A DNA stretch of 64,000 nucleotides, taken from Clostridium sp. 28_17. GTDB lineage: Bacteria; Bacillota; Clostridia; TANB77; CAG-508. The stretch is from contig MNRS01000017.1 in assembly GCA_001916065.1 (NCBI GenBank), forward strand, positions 32,318-96,317. The letters are read 5' to 3'. The notes below the pieces were generated by a model. It saw only the letters and a program-made list of their open reading frames with translations, was not told the DNA's origin and did not search any database. Positions 43,205 to 53,003 of the stretch are shown piece after piece (positions within the stretch are counted from its first letter, which is position 1; every line of letters begins with the position of its first letter). A program made the translations under genes and the position numbers.

Positions 43205-43978
43205 TTATTGTCCTATTCCATATTGTTTATACATCCAAGATGTGTAATCAAATGGTGTTAATGTTTCTGGCATACCATAGTCAATTCCATAAGTTTCAAC
43301 TCTAATTGATGTAACTTTTGGTGCATTTACTGGTGTACTAATTTCTGCATTTTCTGTATTTTCTTGTCCATCTGCTGCTTTTACTTCAACTTCTTCTATT
43401 TTATGTACAATATCCATTCCTTCTGTTACTTTACCAAATGCTGCGTAATATCCATTTAAATTTGTGTTTTCTTTTGTCATTATAAAGAATTGTGAACATC
43501 CTGAATTATATGATTCCTTTGTTAGGCTTGATGAGTATTGTGTATAGTCTGCTCTTGCCATTGCTAATGTTCCTTCTTCAAATTTTATGGTATTTGTTAC
43601 TCCATTTGATAAAAATTCACCTTTTATTGTATAGTCTTTGTCTTCTCCACCATCTTTTAAGTTACTTATTTTTGCTCCAGTTTTTCCATCTCCGTCTTTT
43701 GAACCTGCTTGTATCATAAAGTCTTTTACTATTCTGTGGAATGTTGTTCCATCATAAAATCCATTATTTGCTAGTTTTATAAAGTTTGCTACAGATTCTG
43801 GTGCTTGGTCTGGATATAATTCCATTTTTATCGTTCCAAAGTTTTCTACTTCCATTGTTGCTACTGGATTTTGACTTTTAAATGTTGCCTTTTTATAATA
43901 TCCAAATCCTACAACCCCTATTAATACTATTATAGCGATCATTGCTACTATCCAAATTATTTTTCCTACGTTTTTCAT
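43205..43978 (-). CDS. Cyclophilin-type peptidyl-prolyl isomerase, membrane-anchored
   Basis: 257 residues with an N-terminal membrane helix (about 6-28) and a cyclophilin domain (about 40-215): VANFIKLANNGFYDGTTFHRIVKDFMIQAG in pieces, MARADYTQYSSSLT, SQFFIMTKENTNLNGYYAAFGKV. A C-terminal extension of about 40 residues ends YKQYGIGQ. It likely folds proteins at the outer face of the membrane. Confidence 0.93.
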   Translation of the reverse strand: MKNVGKIIWIVAMIAIIVLIGVVGFGYYKKATFKSQNPVATMEVENFGTIKMELYPDQAPESVANFIKLANNGFYDGTTFHRIVKDFMIQAGSKDGDGKTGAKISNLKDGGEDKDYTIKGEFLSNGVTNTIKFEEGTLAMARADYTQYSSSLTKESYNSGCSQFFIMTKENTNLNGYYAAFGKVTEGMDIVHKIEEVEVKAADGQENTENAEISTPVNAPKVTSIRVETYGIDYGMPETLTPFDYTSWMYKQYGIGQ

Positions 43979-44010
43979 TTTTTACTTTTTCTCCCTTCGC
44001 TTTTTTATTT

Positions 44011-45069
44011 TTATTCGAACATAAATTGTTCTTGCATTCTTCTTAAAGACTGCCTAATTGTTCTTGCTCTAACTTCACCAATTCCATCAACTTCGTCTAA
44101 ACTTTCTATGTCTGCTGCAAGTACGTGTTGGAATGATTTAAATGATGATACTAAGTTTTCTACTATATTTGATGGCATTCGTGGTATTTTATTTAAAATT
44201 CTGTATCCTCTTGTATATACACCAACTTCGTCATAATTGTCAAATGTTTCATATCCTAGTAATTTTGCAATTGTGTTTTCTCTGGTCATTTCTTCATACT
44301 GGATTTTTGACAATTCCTCTATAACCTTTTCTGGTGTCTTCTTTTTTCTAGTTGATTTTGAAGCAACTATATAATCTTTTATAATTAATTCTTCTTCTTT
44401 TTCTAGTCCACCCATTAATTCCTGTAATTGCATGCTTACAAGTCTTCCATCAACACCTAATTCATAAATTTGATTTTTTATTTCGTCTGCTATTCTTCGT
44501 ACTCTTTCTGCCCTTTGAATTACATCAATTACATTTTTAAGTGTTACGATGTCATTAAATTCGTACTCGTTTAATATTGAAAGTCTATTGTCAAATACTT
44601 TTCTGTATCTTTCTAGAGTTTGTATTCCTTGGTTTGCTTTATTTAGTACTGCGTTTGTGTCTTCTAGTATATATCTAAAGTCACCTTTAAATATTGTGAT
44701 TATATTTCTTCTTTGCGATATGCTTATTACAAGTTCTCCTGTTTGTTTTGCTGTTCTTTCTGCAGTTCTGTGTCTTGTTCCTGTTTCTCTTGTTTCTATT
44801 TCTCTTGATGGTATAAGTTGTGCATTTGCGAATAGTATTCGTTTCAAATCACCACTTAAAACAATTGCTCCATCCATTTTTGCCAATTCATATAGTTTTG
44901 ATGATGTGTATTCTTCGTTTATGTAAAAGCCTCCGTCAACAATTTCTTTTATTACGTCATTGTTGTCAGTTATAAGTAATAAGGCACCTGTTTTTGCTCT
45001 TAGTATATTTTCCAGTCCATCTCTAATTGGTGTTCCTGGTGCAATTAGTTTTAGCAAATCTGCTGTCAC
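44011..45069 (-). CDS. disA: DNA integrity scanning diadenylate cyclase DisA
   Basis: 352 residues from a GTG start (GGGAGG site). N-terminal DAC domain with DGAIV near 66 and TRHRTAER near 98, linker helices, and C-terminal RuvA-like HhH DNA-binding domain (DEVDGIGEVRARTI). Makes c-di-AMP and scans DNA for lesions before sporulation. As in Bacillus, radA is directly upstream on the same strand. Confidence 0.97.
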   Translation of the reverse strand: MTADLLKLIAPGTPIRDGLENILRAKTGALLLITDNNDVIKEIVDGGFYINEEYTSSKLYELAKMDGAIVLSGDLKRILFANAQLIPSREIETRETGTRHRTAERTAKQTGELVISISQRRNIITIFKGDFRYILEDTNAVLNKANQGIQTLERYRKVFDNRLSILNEYEFNDIVTLKNVIDVIQRAERVRRIADEIKNQIYELGVDGRLVSMQLQELMGGLEKEEELIIKDYIVASKSTRKKKTPEKVIEELSKIQYEEMTRENTIAKLLGYETFDNYDEVGVYTRGYRILNKIPRMPSNIVENLVSSFKSFQHVLAADIESLDEVDGIGEVRARTIRQSLRRMQEQFMFE

Positions 45070-45137
45070 TTTTCTTCCTCCCTTCCTTCTAAGTTAATTA
45101 CTTTTCTGGTCTTGTCCTAATTTTTGGGAAACGTGCA

Positions 45138-46497
45138 TTAAAAACACGTTTTCATTGCCTCATTTATGTCTTTGACTCCTATTATATCTAATTTAAACTT
45201 TTCTTTCAAGCCTTTTTTGTTACTTTCTGGAATTATACATTTTTTGAATCCTAATTTTTCTGCTTCTTTTAGTCTTTTTTCTATCATATTTATTCTTCTA
45301 ACTTCGCCTGTAAGACCAACTTCACCCATTATTGCAATACCTTTTTCAATTGGCTTATTTTTGTAACTTGATGCGGTTACCATTAAAATTCCTAAGTCTA
45401 TTGAAGGTTCGCTAATTTTTAGACCTCCAACAACATTTAAATAAACATCTTGATTTCCTAAGTTCATACCTGCTCTTTTTTCTAAAACTGCTATTAATAA
45501 TGCTAGTCTATTGTAGTCTATACCGTTTGCGGTTCTTTTTGGATATCCAAATACACTTTGTGATGTTAATGCTTGCAATTCTACTAGCATTGACCTTGTT
45601 CCCTCCATACATGATACAATACATGAACCTGGTGGGTTGTCTTCTCTTTCTGAAATTAATACATCAGAAGGATTTGTTATTTCGCACATTCCTTCTCCTC
45701 TCATTTCAAACATACCAATTTCATTTGTTGAACCAAATCTGTTTTTTACACCTCTTAATATTCTGTATGAAAAATATCTTTCACCTTCCAGGTATAAAAC
45801 AGTATCTACCATATGTTCCAAAACTCTTGGTCCAGCTATGTTTCCGTCTTTAGTAACATGTCCTATAATTATTGTTGTTATATTTCTTGATTTACATACT
45901 CTCATTATTTGTGATGTTATTTCTCTTACTTGGCTTACACTTCCTGCCGCTGCAGATATTTCTTCTGAGTACATTGTTTGTATTGAGTCTATTATTACTA
46001 ATTTTGGATTTAAATTTATTATATTTTGATTTACTACATCTATATCTGTTTCTCCCAAAAATAGTATGTTCTCATTATTTATTCCGTAATCTATCTGCTC
46101 TAAGTTTTATTTGTTCTGCTGATTCCTCTCCTGAAACATACAAAACTTGTCCTTCTCCCCTTACTTTATCACATAATTGCAGAATTAATGTTGATTTACC
46201 AATACCGGGTTCTCCACCTAGTAAAATTAATGAGCCTTTTACAAGTCCACCTCCTAAAACTCTGTCTAGTTCATCAAATCCTGTTGATGTTCTTATTGTT
46301 TCTTTTGCTTCATATGAGTTTAATTTTTGTGGTACATTGTTTGTTCCTTTTTCTGCTTTTAGTGAACTATTTTTGCTTTCCACTATTTTTTGTTCAAAAA
46401 AAGTATTCCAACTTCCACATGCAGGGCATTTTCCTAGCCATTTTCCTGATTCGTATCCACATTCATTGCATACAAATACTGTTTTGTTTTTTGCCAT
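45138..46497 (-). pseudogene. radA: DNA repair protein RadA, frameshifted
   Basis: The N-terminal part (from the ATG at 46497) has the zinc finger CNECGYESGKWLGKCPACG and the Walker A GGEPGIGKSTL, and ends prematurely after LRADRLRNK. The other frame continues with NNENILFLGETDID and the full remainder: KNRFGSTNEIGMFEMR (the KNRFG motif), and the Lon-like C-terminal domain. Removing one C at 46086 restores LRADRLGINNENILFL. So the gene is complete apart from one base; it is either an authentic null allele or a sequence error. RadA promotes branch migration in recombination. Confidence 0.93.
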
Positions 46498-46729
46498 CTT
46501 TTTTATCATTCCCTTCTAAGGTACAATTTTAGTTAAAAATTTTTCTTTTGTAGTCTTATCTTCTTGTAAAATTTTTTCTCTTTATTATAACAGAAAAAGT
46601 ATAACACATCTTTAATTTATATTCCATACTTTTTTTGTTTTTTTCCTAATTTTCTCTTCCTATTTCCAACAAAATATGATAAAATAGTGCCAGTTTATAT
46701 ATCAAAAGAAAAATTAGGAGGATTTTATT

Positions 46730-46978
46730 ATGGAATTTAATAAATGTAGTAGATGTGGAAATTTTTATGTATCAAATGATAATGTATGCCCTAAATGTAG
46801 TGCAAAGGACACTTTGGAATTTGAAACTTTTAAATCATATGTTGAAGAAAATGGTTTAAATCAAAACTTAGATGCAATCTCTGGAGTAACTGGTATTGCC
46901 GTTAAAAATTTGAATAGATTTTTAAATTATTCTGAATTTAATGAAGAATTTAAAAATAATAAAAATATAAAACTATAA
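46730..46978 (+). CDS. Small zinc-ribbon protein
   Basis: 82 residues. CSRCGNFYVSNDNVCPKCSAKD forms a CxxC...CxxC zinc ribbon at 6-27; the rest is helical (SGVTGIAVKNLNRFLNYSEF resembles a helix-turn-helix). Strong AGGAGG site. Similar small proteins occur near flagellar or regulatory genes, but no partner is visible here. Confidence 0.75.
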   Translation: MEFNKCSRCGNFYVSNDNVCPKCSAKDTLEFETFKSYVEENGLNQNLDAISGVTGIAVKNLNRFLNYSEFNEEFKNNKNIKL

Positions 46979-47083
46979 AATCATATAATTATAAAATTAT
47001 AAAATTTTAATATGTGCTACAAAATATTTTTATATTTATATATTTTTGCACATTTTTAATTAATTAGAAAGGACGATTTAATA

Positions 47084-48295
47084 ATGACAAATGTATTTAA
47101 TATTTTAGAAGAAAGAGGATATATTGAGCAAATGACTCATCCTACAGAAATAAAAGAACTTTTTGGAAAAGAAAGTGTTCCATTTTATATTGGAATCGAC
47201 CCAACAGCAGACAGTTTACACGTTGGTCACTTTGTTTCTTTAATGGTTGCAAGTCATATGCAAAAATGTGGACACAAACCTATCATATTAGTTGGTGGTG
47301 GAACTGCTACAATTGGTGACCCATCTGGAAAAACTGATATGAGAAAAATGATGACAAGAGAAACAATTGACCATAATGTTGAATGCATCAAAAAGCAAAT
47401 TGAAAAATTCATTAGTTTTGAAGGTGAAAATGCTGCAATTATTGTAAACAATGCAGACTGGCTTTTAGACTTGAACTTTGTTCAATTTATGAGAGATATT
47501 GGTAGCCTATTCTCTGTTAATAAAATGCTTGCAGCAGAATGTTACAAACAAAGAATGGAAACCGGTTTAACATTTTTCGAAATGAGTTATATGCTTATGC
47601 AATCTTATGACTTTTTACATTTATATGAAACATATGGATGTAAATTGGAAATGGGAGGAAACGACCAATGGTCTAACATCCTTGGTGGTGTTGACTTAAT
47701 TAGAAGAATTGGAAAAGATGATTCTTATGGTTTAACATTCAAACTTCTTACAACAAAAGAAGGTAAAAAAATGGGTAAAACTGAAAAAGGAGCTTTATGG
47801 TTAGACCCAGAAAAAACTTCACCATACGAATTTTATCAATATTGGAGAAACATTGAAGATGAAAGTGTTGAAAATGTTTTAAAATTATTAACATTCTTAC
47901 CTATGGATAAAATAAAAGAACTTGCTTCTTTAAAAGATGAGCAAATTAATGAGGCTAAAAAAATTGCCGCTTTTGAAATCACAAAATTAGTTCATGGTGA
48001 AGAAGAAGCAAAAAAGGCAGAAGAAGCTTCTAATGCCCTATTTACTGGTAAAGGTAATTTAGATAATATGCCTACAGTTGAATTGGAAAATAGAAATATT
48101 TCAATTTTGGATGCTATTATTTTAACTGGTATTGCTCCTTCTAAAGGTCAAGCCAGAACTTTGGTCAATCAAGGTGGTATTTCTTTGAATGATAATAAGG
48201 TTTCTGATGTGAATTATGTTCTTTCAGATGTTGATTTTAATGATGGTTATGCTATTTTGAAAAAAGGAAAAAAAGTATTTTATAAATTAGTATAA
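47084..48295 (+). CDS. tyrS: Tyrosyl-tRNA synthetase
   Basis: 403-residue class I synthetase, TyrRS type with HVGH ([11 protein letters not shown] near 47), GGNDQWSNI tyrosine-pocket motif, [12 protein letters not shown] as KMSKS near 230, and a C-terminal S4 domain ([21 protein letters not shown]). AAAGGAC site. No T-box is visible in the 105 bp before it. Confidence 0.97.
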   Translation: MTNVFNILEERGYIEQMTHPTEIKELFGKESVPFYIGIDPTADSLHVGHFVSLMVASHMQKCGHKPIILVGGGTATIGDPSGKTDMRKMMTRETIDHNVECIKKQIEKFISFEGENAAIIVNNADWLLDLNFVQFMRDIGSLFSVNKMLAAECYKQRMETGLTFFEMSYMLMQSYDFLHLYETYGCKLEMGGNDQWSNILGGVDLIRRIGKDDSYGLTFKLLTTKEGKKMGKTEKGALWLDPEKTSPYEFYQYWRNIEDESVENVLKLLTFLPMDKIKELASLKDEQINEAKKIAAFEITKLVHGEEEAKKAEEASNALFTGKGNLDNMPTVELENRNISILDAIILTGIAPSKGQARTLVNQGGISLNDNKVSDVNYVLSDVDFNDGYAILKKGKKVFYKLV

Positions 48296-48298
48296 AAA

Positions 48299-48475
48299 AT
48301 CGGGATAAGGGGACGGGTCTCCAATCCCGATTTTTTCTTTTTTCAATATATAACTTATAAAATAAAAATTAGGGATAGGGGGACGGGTCTCCAATCCCGA
48401 TTTTTTTCGATTTTTTCAAAATATGACTCATAAAATAAAAATTAGGGATTGGAGACCCGTCCCCCTATCCCTAAT
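48299..48475. repeat. Three-copy GGGACGGGTCTCC terminator module
   Basis: Copy A (48299-48331) is the tyrS terminator (ATCGGGAT/ATCCCGAT, then T6). Copy B (48369-48401) repeats it with its flank, about 70 bp on. Copy C (48441-48475) is the same sequence inverted and serves as terminator of the UPF0182 gene on the minus strand. The inner GGGGAC/GTCTCC pairing extends each stem. Confidence 0.85.
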
Positions 48476-48477
48476 TT

Positions 48478-51264
48478 TTATTCTACTATATTTTCAATTA
48501 CATTATTTACTTCATTAACTTCATTTTTAGTTTCTGCTTTTTTCTTATCTTCTTTAGCCTTTTCAGCCTCCAAAGAATCAATTAAACTTTGTAACTTTTT
48601 AATATCTGAACCCATAAGTTCCCAATCTTTATTATTAGTAGACTCAGACAAGTTTTTATTAGCCTTAACAATTGCATCAATTAAGCCATCTATATCTTCA
48701 GTATTTTCAACTTCAATGCTAGATGCTTCTTTTGAAAGTAAATTCTTAACTGCCATATCTAAATTATCACCAATTGCAACTTTATTACCTGATGCTACAA
48801 CAACCTTTTTAAGCATTGGTATTTTTGATTCTTCATTCAACATTGTTTGATAAATTGATTCTACATACAATAATGTATTGTTTACTGGAACAACTACCAT
48901 ATCCTTTGTAACTTTTGTTCCACTTGTATTCAAGCTTTGAATTTCAGAATATATAGTCTCATCTTGTTCAATTTGATTATCTAATTGCATTGGTCCCAAA
49001 ATGTTACTATCTTGTGAAAATTTATATAATTTTAATTTATTTAAATTTCCATCTGTTGTTCCTACTAAATATGAAATTAAGTTTTGTTTTGATTCTGGTG
49101 TATAAATTTGTATTAAACCAATTTCATTTTTTCCGTCATTGTTAACCATTGTGTAATATGGTTTTAATTCTGTTCCTGTTGATTTTGTTACATTTGTTGT
49201 GTTGTATTTTGCCAAACTCCATACGTCATCTGTTCTGTATAATACATCTGGTTTTACATTATGATATATTTTTAATAATTCAGCTTGAACATTATATAAA
49301 AATTCTGGATAAATAAAATGTTCTGATATATCTGTTGGTATTTCTGAATTTATATCTTCAAATACTGTTGGATATATGTTTCTATATGCCATAGCAATTG
49401 GGTCTGTTTTATCTGTTACATAGAATTTCATTTTACCATCATATGCGTCTATTATTACCTTTACAGAGTTTCTAATATAATTGATTTTTTCTTTTATTCC
49501 ATCATGTTCTATTGATGTGTATTGTGAATATGGATAATCACTTGAAACCGTATATGCATCTAATACCCATACTGTTTTACCATCTTCTGTTACAACTGTA
49601 TATGGATTTTCGTCATATATTAAATATGGCATTGCTTCTTTTGCTCTTTTAATTATGTTTCTGTTTATTAAGATTTTGCTGTCTTTGTTTATTTCTGTTG
49701 AGAATGATAAGTTTAAGTCCCCTGTTCTTATTCCTAAAATTAATCTATCAATAAATCCAAGTTGTAAACCTGCATTACCATTATATGTTGATGTATGTTC
49801 TAATCCATATTCATCTGTGTAATCATATTCTTTTTTATTCTTTACATTTGTTGCTATTGCATTGTTTGTTTCTAGTCCAAAATAAATATCTTGAGTTTTT
49901 GTTCCTAATTGATCATCTTTTCCAGATACATCTTTTTGGATATAGTTTAGGCTTCCTGTTGTAGTTGCATTGGTTGCGTCTATTGCAATTTGACCTTTTC
50001 CGTGTGTGTATTCATATGTTTTGCTATTATATGTTCTTCCTGAGTTTGTAACTTCTCTTGGTGCTAAATATAAAAGTTTATCTTCTCCTGAAATTTTATA
50101 TTTTGCAATATTTGCATTTCTATATGTGTAATAACCTGTTCCTGTTTGATTATCGTCTAATGTTTTTAATACAACATCTTGATTTACCAATCTTGTGTTG
50201 TTTATTACTTCTGCATTTTCGTTTACTTCATTTTGTGTTATTGTTCCTGAGTTTTCCAAGTTTGATTCTTCAATATCTATGTTGTATGCTGCTTTTGTGT
50301 ATTTAATATTATCTGCAATATAGTCTTTTTCTTTATCTAGGGTATTTGATTTTACAAATATCAAATCAAATACGATTATAATTAAAAACATTGCAACTAA
50401 ATATCCTGGTATAACTACTAAATTTTTTAATACTTTTGATGTATTGTTTTGTTTAAATGCTTTGATTGCACGTATTACAAATATTATTATTATAAATGAA
50501 AATACTAAATATCCCCATCTTTGAATCATTATGTCTGTGTAACTTGCACCAATTATTTCTACGTTTTCTGCAGAGTCTGCATCATTTTTTATTGTTAGCA
50601 TTTTGCTTAATGATATGTTTGTTGTATTTAATATATTTATTAGTGCTACACCTATAACTGCTAAAATTACATTTCTTAATATTTTTTTGATTAGTAAACT
50701 TTCTCTTACCATTTTTCCGTCTACGCCGTCAAAATTTCTGTTAAATACAATAACATAGTAAATTGCCATGTATATTGTTAATCCTATAATTATTCCTATA
50801 AAGTACAATAATAATGTTTGTATAAATGGTTTTTGGAACATATAAAATGCTATGTCAAATCCAAATACTGGGTCATTTATTCCAAATGATGTGTTACTTG
50901 CACACAATAGAAATTGCTTCATAAGTGTATTTGATACTAATGTGCTTACAATTACTGATGTTACAAATGATATTGATTTGTTCAACAATTTTGGCATTTC
51001 TTTCTTTTCTTTTTCAAAAAATGGTTTTAATCCTTTTTTTATTCCCCTATTTGTAAAATACATTATTATGTATAATAGTACAAAATTAATTCCAAAAATT
51101 ATATATTTGCATTTTAAATTTGTTTCAAATGCTTGTATGTAATTTTCTCCTAGTTCTTTGTATTGTAAGTATGTTCCTCTTAAACTTACATAACTACAAA
51201 TTGCGAATATTGCTATAAATAATAGTACAATAATCATCCTTGTTTTACTTTTTTTCTTTTCCAA
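48478..51264 (-). CDS. UPF0182 family membrane protein
   Basis: 928 residues from a TTG at 51264 preceded by GGAGGAG; an upstream TTG reading lacks a ribosome site and begins in an inverted repeat. About seven membrane helices occupy the first 320 residues, then a large extracytoplasmic domain (YIADNIKYTKAAYNID, DEYGLEHTSTYNGNAGLQLG) and a C-terminal charged coiled tail (KLQSLIDSLEAEKAKEDKK). The family (PF03699) is of unknown function. It is downstream of ftsY. Confidence 0.9.
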   Translation of the reverse strand: MEKKKSKTRMIIVLLFIAIFAICSYVSLRGTYLQYKELGENYIQAFETNLKCKYIIFGINFVLLYIIMYFTNRGIKKGLKPFFEKEKKEMPKLLNKSISFVTSVIVSTLVSNTLMKQFLLCASNTSFGINDPVFGFDIAFYMFQKPFIQTLLLYFIGIIIGLTIYMAIYYVIVFNRNFDGVDGKMVRESLLIKKILRNVILAVIGVALINILNTTNISLSKMLTIKNDADSAENVEIIGASYTDIMIQRWGYLVFSFIIIIFVIRAIKAFKQNNTSKVLKNLVVIPGYLVAMFLIIIVFDLIFVKSNTLDKEKDYIADNIKYTKAAYNIDIEESNLENSGTITQNEVNENAEVINNTRLVNQDVVLKTLDDNQTGTGYYTYRNANIAKYKISGEDKLLYLAPREVTNSGRTYNSKTYEYTHGKGQIAIDATNATTTGSLNYIQKDVSGKDDQLGTKTQDIYFGLETNNAIATNVKNKKEYDYTDEYGLEHTSTYNGNAGLQLGFIDRLILGIRTGDLNLSFSTEINKDSKILINRNIIKRAKEAMPYLIYDENPYTVVTEDGKTVWVLDAYTVSSDYPYSQYTSIEHDGIKEKINYIRNSVKVIIDAYDGKMKFYVTDKTDPIAMAYRNIYPTVFEDINSEIPTDISEHFIYPEFLYNVQAELLKIYHNVKPDVLYRTDDVWSLAKYNTTNVTKSTGTELKPYYTMVNNDGKNEIGLIQIYTPESKQNLISYLVGTTDGNLNKLKLYKFSQDSNILGPMQLDNQIEQDETIYSEIQSLNTSGTKVTKDMVVVPVNNTLLYVESIYQTMLNEESKIPMLKKVVVASGNKVAIGDNLDMAVKNLLSKEASSIEVENTEDIDGLIDAIVKANKNLSESTNNKDWELMGSDIKKLQSLIDSLEAEKAKEDKKKAETKNEVNEVNNVIENIVE

Positions 51265-51287
51265 TTTTCTCTCCTCCACTTTTCTTG

Positions 51288-51346
51288 TTAGGGACAATTT
51301 TTTATATTTCTTTTGGATCCGATGCTTCAAACAGAAACGTCCCTAA
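51288..51346. repeat. GGGACGT inverted repeat between ftsY and UPF0182 gene
   Basis: TTAGGGAC (51288-51295) and GTCCCTAA (51339-51346), 8-bp perfect arms. Compare 4243-4307. Confidence 0.5.
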
Positions 51347-51362
51347 AACGGCATGTTTGATT

Positions 51363-52268
51363 TTAAATTATTGCTTTAACAAAATCTTCTGAATTAAAGA
51401 TTTCCATGTCGTCTATTTGTTCCCCAACTCCAATAAATTTTACTGGAATTTTATTTTCTTCAACAATTCCTATAACAACTCCACCTTTTGCTGTTCCATC
51501 AAGTTTTGTTAAAACTATTCCTGTTATGTCTGTTTCTTGTTTAAATGCTTTTACTTGTGAAATAGCATTTTGTCCTGTTGTTCCATCAATTACTAGTAAA
51601 ACTTCTTTGTCCGCATCTGGCATTTCTTTGTTTATGACTTTTTGTATTTTGTTTAATTCATCCATTAAGTATTTTTTGTTGTGAAGTCTTCCAGCAGTGT
51701 CAACAATTAGCACATCTGCTCCATTTTCTTTTGTCATCTTAATTGCATCATATACTACTGATGCTGGGTCTACTCCTTCGTCTCTTTTAACGATATCTGC
51801 TCCTGCTCTTTTTGCCCATATTTCTAGTTGTTCAACTGCTGCGGCTCTAAATGTGTCTGCTGCGGCAACTACAACTTTTTTGCCATTTTTTGCTAGTCTA
51901 TTCGCCATTTTTCCAATTGATGTTGTTTTTCCAACTCCATTTACTCCAACTACTAGGATTACTGATGGTTTTGTGTTTAGATGTAATTCGATGTCTGTAA
52001 CATCTAGTATTTTTTGCATTTCTTCTCTTAATGCTTGTTTTACTTCTTCTTCGTCTTGGATTTTTTCTTTTTTGATTTTTTCTCTTAAATTTGATATTAT
52101 TTTTATTGATGTGTTCATTCCTATGTCTGACATTATTAGTACTTCTTCTAGTTCGTCTAGGAAGTCTTCATCTACTTTTCTGAAGTTTTTGAATACGTTG
52201 TTTATTTTTTCATCAAATGATGTTTTTGTTTTGTTTAATCCGTTTTTTAATTTATCGAAAAATCCCAT
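51363..52268 (-). CDS. ftsY: Signal recognition particle receptor FtsY
   Basis: 301 residues, short acidic A-domain and complete NG domain: N-domain helices with DEDFLDELEEVLIMSDIGM, G1 GVNGVGKTTSIGKMA near 108, DTFRAAA, DTAGRLHNK, TKLDGTAKGG and GVGEQIDDM. Docks SRP-ribosome complexes at the membrane. CGGAAA-type site and a strong upstream promoter. Confidence 0.97.
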   Translation of the reverse strand: MGFFDKLKNGLNKTKTSFDEKINNVFKNFRKVDEDFLDELEEVLIMSDIGMNTSIKIISNLREKIKKEKIQDEEEVKQALREEMQKILDVTDIELHLNTKPSVILVVGVNGVGKTTSIGKMANRLAKNGKKVVVAAADTFRAAAVEQLEIWAKRAGADIVKRDEGVDPASVVYDAIKMTKENGADVLIVDTAGRLHNKKYLMDELNKIQKVINKEMPDADKEVLLVIDGTTGQNAISQVKAFKQETDITGIVLTKLDGTAKGGVVIGIVEENKIPVKFIGVGEQIDDMEIFNSEDFVKAII

Positions 52269-52327
52269 AAATTTTTCCGCCTTTCTTTTGTCGTTTTCTT
52301 TATATTATATATTTTCTTAACACTATT

Positions 52328-52356
52328 AGTATAGCATATTTTACTAGTTATGGCAA
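52328..52356 (-). promoter_or_regulatory. ftsY promoter
   Basis: TTGCCA (52356-52351), 17-bp spacer, TATACT (52333-52328). Divergent from the tRNA promoter. Confidence 0.65.
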
Positions 52357-52409
52357 CCATTTTTTGAGACATACTTGGTGTAAGATTTTAAAAATATATT
52401 CAATTTTTA

Positions 52410-52438
52410 TTGTAAAATATTTTTGCATGTGTTATAAT
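52410..52438 (+). promoter_or_regulatory. tRNA-Thr promoter
   Basis: TTGTAA, 17-bp spacer, TATAAT, 18 bp before the tRNA 5' end. Confidence 0.75.
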
Positions 52439-52456
52439 TTTTTTGTTAATGTTTTC

Positions 52457-52496
52457 GCCAATATAGCTCAGTTGGTAGAGCAACGGATTCGTAATC
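52457..52496 (+). pseudogene. tRNA-Thr(CGT), 5' half at prophage junction
   Basis: GCCAATATAGCTCAGTTGGT then AGAGCAACGGATTCGTAATC reads as acceptor 5' strand, D-arm and anticodon loop (TTCGTAA, anticodon CGT), but the 3' half is replaced by unrelated sequence. The crossover most likely lies within GGATTCGTAATC. Confidence 0.8.
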
Positions 52497-52500
52497 AAAG

Positions 52501-52563
52501 TGTCAAAAATTATATAGATTAGTTATCTCTAAGAGATTTCTAATCTATTATTGCTTTTTGACA
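52501..52563. repeat. Inverted repeat and arm-type direct repeats at the phage end
   Basis: TGTCAAAAA (52501-52509) and TTTTTGACA (52555-52563), with an inner GATTAG/CTAATC stem. TTTTGACAAC occurs at 52556-52565 and again at 52568-52577, 12 bp apart. The layout suits integrase arm sites or a phage-end terminator. Confidence 0.5.
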
Positions 52564-52591
52564 ACCATTTTGACAACTTTTTATATGATAA

Positions 52592-52765
52592 TTAATTTGC
52601 AAATTTACAATCTAATGTTCCTAACAAATATAATTTTTCTGCTAAATTTTTATTATTTATTATAATATCAATTTCTTCTTTATTAAATAAATTAATATTT
52701 TCTTCTACCCTTTTGCTTATAATTTCATTAAAATTAATTACTTCATTTTCTACTACATCTTTCAT
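52592..52765 (-). CDS. Small prophage protein, 57 aa
   Basis: MKDVVENEVINFNEIISKRV then an acidic helical region ending LYLLGTLDCKFAN. An AAGAAGG site lies 9 nt before ATG, supporting translation. No recognised family. Its leader carries a 13-bp inverted repeat (52798-52850). Confidence 0.55.
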   Translation of the reverse strand: MKDVVENEVINFNEIISKRVEENINLFNKEEIDIIINNKNLAEKLYLLGTLDCKFAN

Positions 52766-52797
52766 AGCTTAAACCTTCTTTCATATAAAAATTTGAC

Positions 52798-52850
52798 ATT
52801 TCATACTTAAGAAGTTATACTGTATATGTACTTATTTTTAAGTATGAAAT
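52798..52850. promoter_or_regulatory. 13-bp inverted repeat upstream of the 57-aa gene
   Basis: ATTTCATACTTAA and its exact complement, separated by 27 nt that contain promoter-like TATAC and TATAAC stretches. Possible phage-repressor or accessory-gene operator. The remainder of 52851-52951 shows no gene. Confidence 0.5.
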
Positions 52851-52953
52851 TTTTGTGGTTAGAAGAAGATAGTTGACGGCAATCTCTTATCTTCTTCTTT
52901 CTTATTTTATATGAATGAAAAATAATGTCAAGTTTTCCAATCTCGTTTTCGAC

Positions 52954-52985
52954 AAAAAAGTCCGCAAAGTCAATAACTGTGCGGA
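52954..52985 (-). terminator. Terminator after the Spo0E-like gene
   Basis: TCCGCA...TGCGGA stem followed on the minus strand by CTTTTTT. Confidence 0.8.
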
Positions 52986-53003
52986 AAAATTTTTTTAATT
53001 TTT

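Noticed and set aside
46979..47083. T-box before tyrS
   Set aside because: The gap is only 105 bp and lacks the AGGGTGG motif.
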